Assembly (NCBI GenBank): GCA_046566065.1
Contig: JBKHXK010000027.1
Span: 1 to 33,519 of the forward strand
Direction: 5' to 3'
DNA length: 33,519 nucleotides
Source of the DNA: MB1-2 sp046566065
GTDB lineage: Bacteria; Actinomycetota; CADDZG01; WHSQ01
Below the pieces are notes generated by a model. It ran no database searches, was not told the DNA's origin, and saw nothing but the letters and a program-made list of their open reading frames with translations. Below are positions 1 through 7,569 of the stretch, piece after piece; position 1 is the first letter of the stretch; each line of letters begins with the position of its first letter. A program made the translations under genes and the position numbers.

Positions 1-624
1 GTAGTGCTTGTTCGGTTCGCACTGTTCCGGCGCCATGTAGAGGTCGGTGCCCACGTATCCGGTGATCCGCTCCGCCCTGCTCAACGATCGCGCGATGGAC
101 AGGTCGATGAGCCGGGGAGGTACCCCTACGACGATGTTGCGAGGCTTGATGTCTAGGTGAACCATCGTTTCGTTCGCCAGGTAGTGCGCAACCGAGAACA
201 GATTTATCGCGAGGGGGACCAGCTGCTCCATGGGTAGGTAGCCGTACTTGCGGATCAGTCGGGCGAGGTGGGGTCCCTCCAGATGCTCCATCAGGACATG
301 GGGACGGGGGCCTTTGAGCACCGCCCCGAACCCCCTTACCAGCAACGGGTGATGAAGCCGTCCGAGTGCGCCGGCCTCTCGCGCCAGGCTCTTCTGCGCG
401 TGCTCGTTGCCAACCAGGTGCGGTCGTAGCACCTTCGCGACGAGGAGGGTCGCCATGCGTTCGTCCCACGCCAGGTAGGCCTCGTAGTCGGACCCACCTC
501 CGAGCTTCTTCAGTGCGAAGCGATCCGGAACGATCTCTTCGCCTTCGTCTAACCCCCACGATTCGGTCGCGTCTTCGTCGACCTCGAACTCGAAGGGGGT
601 CTCTGGAGATTGCGCCTCGGTCAT
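1..624 (-). CDS. Serine/threonine protein kinase, C-terminal part cut by window edge
   Basis: Reading leftwards from an ATG at 624, the frame stays open for 208 codons to the window edge, so the C-terminus is missing. It encodes an N-terminal acidic stretch and then a Hanks-type kinase domain: a glycine-rich loop near residues 42-50, a VAK lysine at 64, the catalytic loop HLDIKPRN at 156-163 with Asp158, and an APE motif at 198-200. The magnesium-binding DFG is DLS (174-176), a tolerated but non-standard form. The kinase should phosphorylate Ser/Thr on unknown substrates. No membrane segment or sensor domain is visible in the part present; these usually lie C-terminal. The start ATG overlaps the stop of the upstream M20 peptidase gene (ATGA), which indicates translational coupling. 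The kinase family is certain; substrate and full architecture are unknown. Confidence 0.88.
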   Translation of the reverse strand, partial: MTEAQSPETPFEFEVDEDATESWGLDEGEEIVPDRFALKKLGGGSDYEAYLAWDERMATLLVAKVLRPHLVGNEHAQKSLAREAGALGRLHHPLLVRGFGAVLKGPRPHVLMEHLEGPHLARLIRKYGYLPMEQLVPLAINLFSVAHYLANETMVHLDIKPRNIVVGVPPRLIDLSIARSLSRAERITGYVGTDLYMAPEQCEPNKHY

Positions 625-1976
625 GTCTGCAGGATAGAGAGCTTGTGCAGCCAAGCAACCGTGTATCCGATGATCTTCTGGAAATCTTCGATACGACAGT
701 TCTCGTTCGGGGCATGGATGTTCGAGTCTGGGCGGTGGACGCCGGCCGGCGACACGGTTGGGATGCCCAGCTGGCTGGCTATCGGATACATCGGTCCCGT
801 CCCGATCATCATCGGCGACAACGCAAGGGGTTCGTCGAAGGTCTCCCGCGCCGCCTCGATGGCGGCCCGAGCTATCAGTGAGTCGCTGGGGGAGCGCACC
901 GGGTGCTCGTTGCTGAAGCGGTTGATCTGGATGTCTTCGAAGCCTCGTGCGTCCAGGTGCTTGCGCAGCTTGGCCACGATGTCATCAGGATCCTGGTTCG
1001 GCACGAGTCGCATGTCGAGCTTCGCCATGGCTTCCTTGGGGAGAACGGTCTTCGATGCTCCCGGCACGGTGAACCCGGCCACGATGCCTGCGATGTTGCA
1101 GGTCGGCTCAAAGAAGTAGCGGCGCAGGAACTCGGAACCGGTTGCGTTCGCTACGAAGGCGTCGACGCCGAGTCTCTTGCGCTCCTCTTCTTCTTCGAAG
1201 GGCAGGTCTTCGAGCATGTCCAGGTCGGCTTGGGTGGGTGCTTCGACGTCGTCGTAGAAGCCGTCGATCAGGACGCGGCCGTCGGGGTCGCGCAGTGTCG
1301 AGAGCGCTTCGACGAGGTGCCACACGGGGCTCGGCGCGACCACTGCCAGAGAGGAATGCTGGTCCTCGGCAAGGCCCTTGTAGACCAACTCCACGTAGGC
1401 GAGACCTTTCGCTCCGAATACAAGCTCGGGGCGGCCGGCGTGATCGATCCCGTTGCCTTCCCAGATGCAGCCGTCGGCCTTGAGCTCGTCTGCATAGGTC
1501 TCTGCGATCGCTTCGAAGGACTTGGAGCCGGTTTCCTCTTCACCCTCGACCAAGAACTTCACCTGAACGGGAAGGTCGCCGTACACCTCTTGGTAGACCT
1601 CCAGGGCCGCAAGCCGCGCAACCAGATCTCCCTTGTTGTCGGCCGCGCCCCGGGCGTAGAAGATCCCGTCTCGGATCTCCGGCTCGAACGGTTGCGAATC
1701 CCACAGCTCGATCGGGTCCACCGGTTGTACGTCGTAGTGGTCATAGATCAGAACGCTGCGCGATCCGGAGCCCAGCAGGCCGAGGATGGCATCCGGGGCC
1801 CCTTCGTAGGTGAGCCGCCGCGTCGTCGCTCCGAGGTCCGTGAGCTTCTGTTCGACCCAGAGGGCCATACGCTCGAGCTCCTCGGGTTGCCCGGCCAGAG
1901 ACGAGATCGAGCAAGCCTCGCTCAGCCACCCGACGTATCTCTCGGAGTTGCTTTCGATGTATTTCCTGGTCTCCAC
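621..1976 (-). CDS. M20-family metallopeptidase (dipeptidase / deacylase)
   Basis: 451 residues, GTG start at 1976 preceded by an AAAGGGG ribosome-binding site about six bases upstream. M20/ArgE/DapE/CPG2 metal-site motifs are in order: YDHYD with His80 and Asp82, the bridging-metal region ARGAADNKG with Asp113, and the catalytic EGEEE at 144-148. A typical lid/dimerisation insertion follows. The family hydrolyses amide bonds of dipeptides, N-acyl amino acids or related substrates with two zinc ions; this length and motif set resemble the M20 dipeptidase branch (Xaa-His or CNDP-like). No signal peptide is seen, so it is probably cytoplasmic. It is the first gene of a two-gene unit with the downstream kinase and is divergent from the HNH gene, 43 bases away. 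Exact substrate cannot be read from sequence. Confidence 0.9.
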   Translation of the reverse strand: METRKYIESNSERYVGWLSEACSISSLAGQPEELERMALWVEQKLTDLGATTRRLTYEGAPDAILGLLGSGSRSVLIYDHYDVQPVDPIELWDSQPFEPEIRDGIFYARGAADNKGDLVARLAALEVYQEVYGDLPVQVKFLVEGEEETGSKSFEAIAETYADELKADGCIWEGNGIDHAGRPELVFGAKGLAYVELVYKGLAEDQHSSLAVVAPSPVWHLVEALSTLRDPDGRVLIDGFYDDVEAPTQADLDMLEDLPFEEEEERKRLGVDAFVANATGSEFLRRYFFEPTCNIAGIVAGFTVPGASKTVLPKEAMAKLDMRLVPNQDPDDIVAKLRKHLDARGFEDIQINRFSNEHPVRSPSDSLIARAAIEAARETFDEPLALSPMMIGTGPMYPIASQLGIPTVSPAGVHRPDSNIHAPNENCRIEDFQKIIGYTVAWLHKLSILQT

Positions 1977-2019
1977 CGGACCCCTTTCTTGTCACAGGTG
2001 ATCCATAAAGTGTGACGCA

Positions 2020-2481
2020 ATGGAACGACGCTGTGCTCGCTGCAAACATATGAAGGACGAAACCGAGTTCGCTGGGCCGTCGAGAGCCAATCCGCGGAAG
2101 GACTGTTACTGCCGCCCCTGCCGCTCTGCCTATCACCGTGAGCATTATCTGAAACGTCGTCAGCACTACATCGATCTAGCCAGGAAACGCACGGATGAGC
2201 AGATCGATCAGCGTATGGAATACATCTACGACTACCTTCTGGCGCACCCGTGCGCCGATTGCGGAGAGCGCGATCCCGTGGTTCTCGAATTCGACCATCT
2301 GGGCGACAAGTCTTTCCATGTCGCATACGGAGTGCGCAGCCACCGATGGGAGTCGGTCCTCGCAGAGATCGAGAAATGTGAGGTCGTTTGTTGCAACTGT
2401 CACCGAAGACGAACTACTCGGAGAGGTGGGTTTCGGCGAGCAGGCTGGATGGAGCCCCTCATGCAGGGCCGCTTGTTCTAG
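2020..2481 (+). CDS. HNH endonuclease-like protein with two zinc knuckles
   Basis: 153 residues. The N-terminus has a zinc knuckle (Cys5, Cys8, Cys31, Cys34). The C-terminal half has a second pair, Cys78/Cys81, and the HNH core FDH (92-93), then CCNCHRR with Asn126 and His128. This is the small HNH type common in actinobacteria and their phages; it probably cuts or nicks DNA. No Shine-Dalgarno site is visible before the ATG; a TAAAGT box lies eight bases upstream, which would fit a leaderless transcript. The gene ends one base before the minus-strand tRNA-Gly. It may be a domesticated or mobile nuclease lodged beside tRNA genes, but I found no flanking repeats or other phage genes. Cellular role unknown. 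Confidence 0.8.
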   Translation: MERRCARCKHMKDETEFAGPSRANPRKDCYCRPCRSAYHREHYLKRRQHYIDLARKRTDEQIDQRMEYIYDYLLAHPCADCGERDPVVLEFDHLGDKSFHVAYGVRSHRWESVLAEIEKCEVVCCNCHRRRTTRRGGFRRAGWMEPLMQGRLF

Positions 2482-2482
2482 A

Positions 2483-2552
2483 GCGGGAGAGGGTAATCGA
2501 AACCCCGTCACTAGCTTGGAAGGCTAGAGCTCTACCATTGAGCTACTCCCGC
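2483..2552 (-). tRNA. tRNA-Gly (anticodon TCC)
   Basis: On the minus strand the sequence folds as a cloverleaf: acceptor GCGGGAG/CTCCCGC, D-arm GCTC/GAGC, anticodon stem CTAGC/GCTAG around loop CTTCCAA (anticodon TCC), and a T-arm of GGGGT/ACCCT with one G-T pair. It is 70 nt, with a four-base variable loop; CCA is not encoded. It lies 26 bases from tRNA-Pro on the same strand, so the two are probably co-transcribed. Confidence 0.93.
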
Positions 2553-2578
2553 AACGCTGCCGATTTTAGAGTCCTCGT

Positions 2579-2652
2579 CGGGGCGGCCGGATTCGAACCG
2601 GCGACCTCAGCGTCCCAAACGCTGCGCGCTAACCAAGCTGCGCTACGCCCCG
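2579..2652 (-). tRNA. tRNA-Pro (anticodon TGG)
   Basis: A 74-nt cloverleaf on the minus strand: acceptor CGGGGCG/CGCCCCG, anticodon stem CAGCG/CGCTG around loop TTTGGGA (anticodon TGG), T-arm GCCGG/CCGGC with the TTCGAAT loop. CCA is not encoded. It is the promoter-proximal member of a Pro-Gly pair divergent from tig. From memory, Mycobacterium also carries glycine and proline tRNA genes next to tig, so this neighbourhood looks ancestral. Confidence 0.95.
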
Positions 2653-2793
2653 AAGCGCCAAGCATCGCATCGTGGTCACTCGATAGTTTTCGCGCCTTGG
2701 TTCTGGTCCCAGCACAGCAGTGGGCCGCGCAGCGAAGACGTTACGCTGCGCGTTCGTTAGGTACGATAAGCAAAGCAAGCACCAGGCACGGAA

Positions 2794-2863
2794 TCAGGTT
2801 GGGAGTCACGAGCCGTCATCCCCACTTTCGTCCGCCTAGCGCGGTTCGTGGCTCCCAATCTGG
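2794..2863 (+). ncRNA. Candidate structured RNA: 23-bp stem-loop upstream of tig
   Basis: Bases 2794-2816 pair with 2841-2863 over 23 consecutive positions around a 24-base loop. Five pairs are G-U wobbles when read as plus-strand RNA. On the minus strand these five become A-C mismatches, so the structure favours a plus-strand transcript. The tig promoter lies downstream of it, so the stem is not part of the main tig leader. It could belong to a short separate RNA starting from TACGAT at 2762-2767, to a longer tig leader made from that same box, or to a DNA-level cruciform site. I do not recognise an established RNA family. Confidence 0.45.
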
Positions 2864-2922
2864 CGCCGGCCCCACTTTCCTTGTAGAGGCTTCGCTCAGA
2901 GCGTTGGAATCCCTTCCAGGCT

Positions 2923-2951
2923 TTGGGATGGTCACACCCCACAGCTAGGAT
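2923..2951 (+). promoter_or_regulatory. Leaderless promoter of tig
   Basis: TTGGGA (-35, 2923-2928), a 17-base spacer and TAGGAT (-10, 2946-2951) are followed by seven bases and then the ATG of tig at 2959. Transcription would start at or next to the A of the start codon. An AGGA at 2947-2950 could be read as a weak ribosome-binding site, but it falls inside the -10 box. Confidence 0.6.
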
Positions 2952-2958
2952 GCGAGCG

Positions 2959-4290
2959 ATGGCAACCCCCCTGCAGACCTCCACCGAGCAACTCGAGAAA
3001 GATCGGGTCAAGCTCCGGGTCGAGGTCCCCGAAAGCGCTCTGAAGCCGGCGGTCGACGCCGTCTATAGGCGGTGGGCGAACGAGATAAAGATGCCCGGCT
3101 TCCGCAAGGGCAAGGTGCCCCGCCAGATGATCGACGCCCGGGTGGGCCCGGAGGCGATCCGTGAGGAAGCCCTGCGTGAGGCCCTCCCGGACCTCTACAG
3201 GGACGCTCTGCGGGCCGAGGACCTCGAGGCGATCGCCCCACCGGAGATCGACGTCGTCGAGTTCGAGGCGGGGGCCCCCCTGGTGTTCGAGGCGACGGTC
3301 GACGTGCGGCCCGAGGTGCAGATCCCGGACCTCTCGTCGATCGAGGTCGAGGCCCCCTCTTCCGAAGTGACCGACGCCGACGTGGACGACCAGCTCGACC
3401 GCCTTCGGGAGCGCTTCGCCGAGCTCGAGCCGGTCGGACGAGAGGCCCGCAGGGGCGACCACGTCCTTATCGACCTGAAGGGCTACCAGAACGACGAGTT
3501 GGTCGAGGGGATGTCCGCTCCCGACTTCCTGTACGAGGTCGGTTCCCGGACCGGCCCGGCCAAGCTCGACGAGGAACTGGAAGGCACCCGCCCAGGAGCC
3601 ATCCTGAAATTCGCCGACCAGGTCCACATCCACCGGGATGACGAGCACGATCACGACCACTCGCACATGGAAGACGTCAGCTTCACGGTTCTGGTCAAGG
3701 AGGTGAAGACCAAGAAGCTCCCGACGGTCGACGACGAGTTCGCCAAGACCGTGGGCGAGTTCGATTCGGTGGAGGACCTCAAAGAAGACGTGCGAGCCCG
3801 TCTTGCGACGATCAAGCACCAGATGTCCGAAGAGGAGCTTCGTGCCCGAACGCTCAGCGCACTGGTCGACGCCTCGGACCTCGAGCCACCCGAGAAGCTC
3901 GTTGAGAGCGAGTTCGAGCACCGCCTGCAGCATCTGGAGCAAGACCTCCAGCGTGCGGGCCTCACGCTCGATTCCTACGGCGCTCAGGTACAACTCACCG
4001 AGCTCGAGATACGTCGAGACCTACGCGAACAGGCTGCTCGTTCGGTGAAGGCCGAGCTGCTGCTCGAAGAGATCGCCCGGGACCAAGAGATCGACGTCAC
4101 CGAGGAGGAGCTCGGGCGGGAGATCTCGCTGGCCGCCGCACAGGCCCAACGGGACCCGAAGGAAGTAGCCCAGAACCTGGTCGATTCGGGCCGGGTGGGC
4201 GCAGTGGCCGCCGATATCATGCGTCGGAAGGCCCTCGATTATGTCGTCCGCTCCGTCAATGTCACGGGTGGGGTGACCGATGATTCATAG
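2959..4290 (+). CDS. tig: Trigger factor, ribosome-associated chaperone
   Basis: 443 residues from ATG 2959. This start is chosen because it follows the promoter by seven bases; upstream in-frame TTG 2923 is the -35 box. The N-terminal ribosome-docking domain carries the signature GFRKGKVPR at 47-55. An FKBP-like peptidyl-prolyl isomerase domain covers roughly 160-255, and a SurA-like chaperone domain with long acidic helices fills the C-terminus. The protein binds nascent chains at the ribosome exit tunnel. An unusual histidine-rich segment sits in the isomerase domain: six His between 223 and 236, in a loop where homologues usually have a short glycine-containing turn. It heads tig-clpP-clpX; the clpP start lies 47 bases after its stop. 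Confidence 0.96.
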   Translation: MATPLQTSTEQLEKDRVKLRVEVPESALKPAVDAVYRRWANEIKMPGFRKGKVPRQMIDARVGPEAIREEALREALPDLYRDALRAEDLEAIAPPEIDVVEFEAGAPLVFEATVDVRPEVQIPDLSSIEVEAPSSEVTDADVDDQLDRLRERFAELEPVGREARRGDHVLIDLKGYQNDELVEGMSAPDFLYEVGSRTGPAKLDEELEGTRPGAILKFADQVHIHRDDEHDHDHSHMEDVSFTVLVKEVKTKKLPTVDDEFAKTVGEFDSVEDLKEDVRARLATIKHQMSEEELRARTLSALVDASDLEPPEKLVESEFEHRLQHLEQDLQRAGLTLDSYGAQVQLTELEIRRDLREQAARSVKAELLLEEIARDQEIDVTEEELGREISLAAAQAQRDPKEVAQNLVDSGRVGAVAADIMRRKALDYVVRSVNVTGGVTDDS

Positions 4291-4336
4291 TGGGGGACAC
4301 CCACTTAGGGGTGGCGGGAATGGAGGCTTTCAGCAC

Positions 4337-5041
4337 ATGGACCGAGACGCTTACCGCAACTACCTCGTCCCGATGGTTGTCGAGCAGACCAGCCGCGGCG
4401 AACGTTCCTTCGACATCTACTCGCGCTTGCTCAAAGAGCGCATCGTTTTCCTCGGAACCCCTGTAGACGACCAGGTTGCGAACCTGATCGTCGCGCAGAT
4501 GTTGCACCTCGAGTCAGAGGACCCCGACAAGGACATCAGCCTGTACATCAACTCGCCGGGCGGGATGGTCTACGCCGGCATGGCGATCTACGACACGATG
4601 CAGTACATCAAGCCGGACGTGTCGACGATCTGTGTTGGCATGGCTATGTCGATGGGCGCCATCCTCCTCCTCGGAGGCGCGACCGGGAAGCGTTACTCGC
4701 TGCCGAACTCCAAGATCATGATCCACCAAGGCTCCGCCGGTTTCTCGGGTACACCCACCGACATCGAGATCCACGCGAAAGAGGTTCTTTCTCTCCGTAA
4801 GCGGATGGCCGAGATCATCGCCGAGCACACCGGGAACGACTACGAGCAGGTCGAGAAGGACATCGATCGCGACCGGTTCATGACGGCTGAGGAAGCAAAG
4901 GCCTACGGTATTGTTGACGAGGTCATTAGCAGCCGGAGTCTCGCCGAAAAGAAGGCTGGGAATGGCGCACTGCTTCCGGGTGAGGTTGGACGTGTCGCTC
5001 GGGAGGTCGAGGCTTCTCCTTCGGAGAATCCCGAGGCCTAG
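4337..5041 (+). CDS. clpP: ATP-dependent Clp protease proteolytic subunit
   Basis: 234 residues from ATG 4337, which has GGAGG ten bases upstream; an in-frame ATG at 4280 overlapping the tig stop would add 19 glycine-rich residues with no support. The Ser-His-Asp triad is visible: Ser105 in GMAMSMG, His130 in IMIHQG, Asp179 in DRDRF. The protein forms the barrel-shaped peptidase chamber that degrades unfolded proteins fed by ClpX. A C-terminal extension of about 25 residues follows the conserved core. Many actinobacteria have adjacent clpP1 and clpP2; only one copy is present here. It lies between tig and clpX in one transcription unit. Confidence 0.97.
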   Translation: MDRDAYRNYLVPMVVEQTSRGERSFDIYSRLLKERIVFLGTPVDDQVANLIVAQMLHLESEDPDKDISLYINSPGGMVYAGMAIYDTMQYIKPDVSTICVGMAMSMGAILLLGGATGKRYSLPNSKIMIHQGSAGFSGTPTDIEIHAKEVLSLRKRMAEIIAEHTGNDYEQVEKDIDRDRFMTAEEAKAYGIVDEVISSRSLAEKKAGNGALLPGEVGRVAREVEASPSENPEA

Positions 5042-5053
5042 GGGGGTCTGAGA

Positions 5054-6328
<1,275 letters not shown>

Positions 6329-6340
6329 ACCCGGAAACCG

Positions 6341-6371
6341 AAAAGGCCCCGCCTTCAAGGCGGGGCCTTTT
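6341..6371. terminator. Bidirectional rho-independent terminator between clpX and the RTX genes
   Basis: A perfect 13-bp stem (6341-6353 with 6359-6371) with a five-base loop. The arms begin with AAAA and end with TTTT, so either strand yields a GC-rich hairpin followed by a U-run. It lies between convergent genes: the stops of clpX (6328) and the RTX gene (6388) are both within about 20 bases. Confidence 0.92.
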
Positions 6372-6387
6372 GGTTTGACTGCTGGGG

Positions 6388-7464
6388 TTAGCGGGAGCGC
6401 CTCAGCCTTATCTCCTCACAGCTTCTCGCTTGCCTCTTCTCCCTCCGCGAGTCGACGATGCAGGTATCTCGGCCCGAGCCACCGTTGAACCGATCGATGC
6501 CGTCCCCGCCGGTAAGGCGATCACCCCCGCTACCTCCGTAGAGCTGATCCGGACCGCCTTCTGCTGCGGCATGTCCACTCCGATAAGACTGTGCGACCGT
6601 TGCGCTGTCGGGACCGTCGCCGTTGATCGTGTCGGTCCCCGCGCCACCTTTGAGCGTATCCGCGCCCGTTCCACCAGTGAGCAGGTCGGCGTCCTGATCA
6701 CCGTGCAATTCATCATCTCCCTCGCCCCCGTAGATCTTGTCATCTCCTGCTAGGCCGAAGGCCGCGTCATTGCCTCCGAACAGCTCGATCACGTCGTTGC
6801 CGAGGGTGCCTGTGACGTCGTCGTCACCATCCGAAGCGTTCTCCCCACGGTGGAGCTGCCACTCATAGGTGATCGTGCCGTCGGTAACCGGCTGGATCAC
6901 GGTCCCAGAAAGGACATCTGCTTGCGGATCCTCGGTCGACTCGACAGCGAACCTTTGATGAGTGATGTTCACGGTGCTTGCTGCTCGGTAGTTCGTGGGT
7001 TCCTGCTCGCAGGTTGTCGAGGTGGACTCTGCGGGGTACGTGCCCGGAGAGCCATAGTTAACTATCTCGATCCGGATACTCTCTGCGCCCGTCGGGCTGA
7101 TCAACAGCTCGCCGTCGGTGCCGGCCGCGTCTCCGCTCGTCGTGGTTCCGGACGGGCACTCTCCGCCTTGGCTTATCTGCTCGTCGTAGCTCGCGCTCCA
7201 ACTCGCCAGGGGCTGCCGGTACGGATCGTCATCGAAACCGGCGGACTGTGAGACAGAGAAGACGGTGATGTGTGACTTGTCGTAGGACGAATTCGTGTCT
7301 TCCCGGGATACCTGTTCTGAAACCATCAGCGTGCCCGACCAGGTCTCACCCGGAGCAGCCCACACGGAACCGACCAAGCTGGTCGCCATCGCGACCACCG
7401 TCATCAGGACTCCAACTGATCTCGTCAAGCGCCGCCGATGCTTGTATGTGCTTTCTGACCCCAC
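6388..7464 (-). CDS. Secreted RTX (haemolysin-type calcium-binding repeat) protein, copy A
   Basis: 358 residues, GTG start at 7464 with an AGGG-type ribosome-binding site. A Sec signal peptide is clear: KHRRR, a hydrophobic stretch to about 35, and cleavage after VWA at 36. Residues 37-205 are an unrecognised, probably beta-rich region with two cysteines. Residues 211-330 contain glycine- and aspartate-rich RTX nonapeptides (GGxGxDxL), which bind calcium in a parallel beta-roll. The array is broken near 283-303 by a non-repeat insert. The end is a compact tail with Cys335 and Cys349, ending IRLRRSR. The neighbouring RTX protein shares the array, the insert position and the tail, but not the N-terminal part. 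Function unknown; likely extracellular or wall-associated. Confidence 0.85.
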   Translation of the reverse strand: MGSESTYKHRRRLTRSVGVLMTVVAMATSLVGSVWAAPGETWSGTLMVSEQVSREDTNSSYDKSHITVFSVSQSAGFDDDPYRQPLASWSASYDEQISQGGECPSGTTTSGDAAGTDGELLISPTGAESIRIEIVNYGSPGTYPAESTSTTCEQEPTNYRAASTVNITHQRFAVESTEDPQADVLSGTVIQPVTDGTITYEWQLHRGENASDGDDDVTGTLGNDVIELFGGNDAAFGLAGDDKIYGGEGDDELHGDQDADLLTGGTGADTLKGGAGTDTINGDGPDSATVAQSYRSGHAAAEGGPDQLYGGSGGDRLTGGDGIDRFNGGSGRDTCIVDSRREKRQARSCEEIRLRRSR

Positions 7465-7569
7465 TGTCCCTACCCTTTCGCCGGTCTCCGCCCGAAGGTT
7501 TTCATTTGATTGTCGGGTAGGCCAAGACCGTCCTCAATGGTTCTTTTGGGCTATTCGTTCCCCTCATCT

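Larger units (their letters stand above)
2653..2958. other. 306-base intergenic region upstream of tig with several inverted repeats
   Basis: No credible protein gene is present. From left to right it holds: a perfect 9-bp GC-rich hairpin (2726-2734 with 2744-2752, nine-base loop); a TACGAT box at 2762-2767 that could be a -10 for a plus-strand transcript starting near 2774; a 23-bp stem (2794-2816 with 2841-2863); two copies of CCCCACTTTC (2820-2829 and 2870-2879), one in the stem loop and one just after it; a small TGGAA/TTCCA hairpin (2905-2918); and the tig promoter (2923-2951). The promoter of the divergent tRNA pair should lie at the left end, but I could not identify it. Confidence 0.6.

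Noticed and set aside
2817..2840. 6C RNA of actinobacteria as identity of the stem upstream of tig
   Set aside because: The loop has only four consecutive cytosines and I see one long hairpin rather than the two C6-loop hairpins expected.
4280..4336. Longer clpP start overlapping the tig stop
   Set aside because: Would add glycine-rich residues with no homology; the ATG at 4337 has GGAGG and matches the family start.
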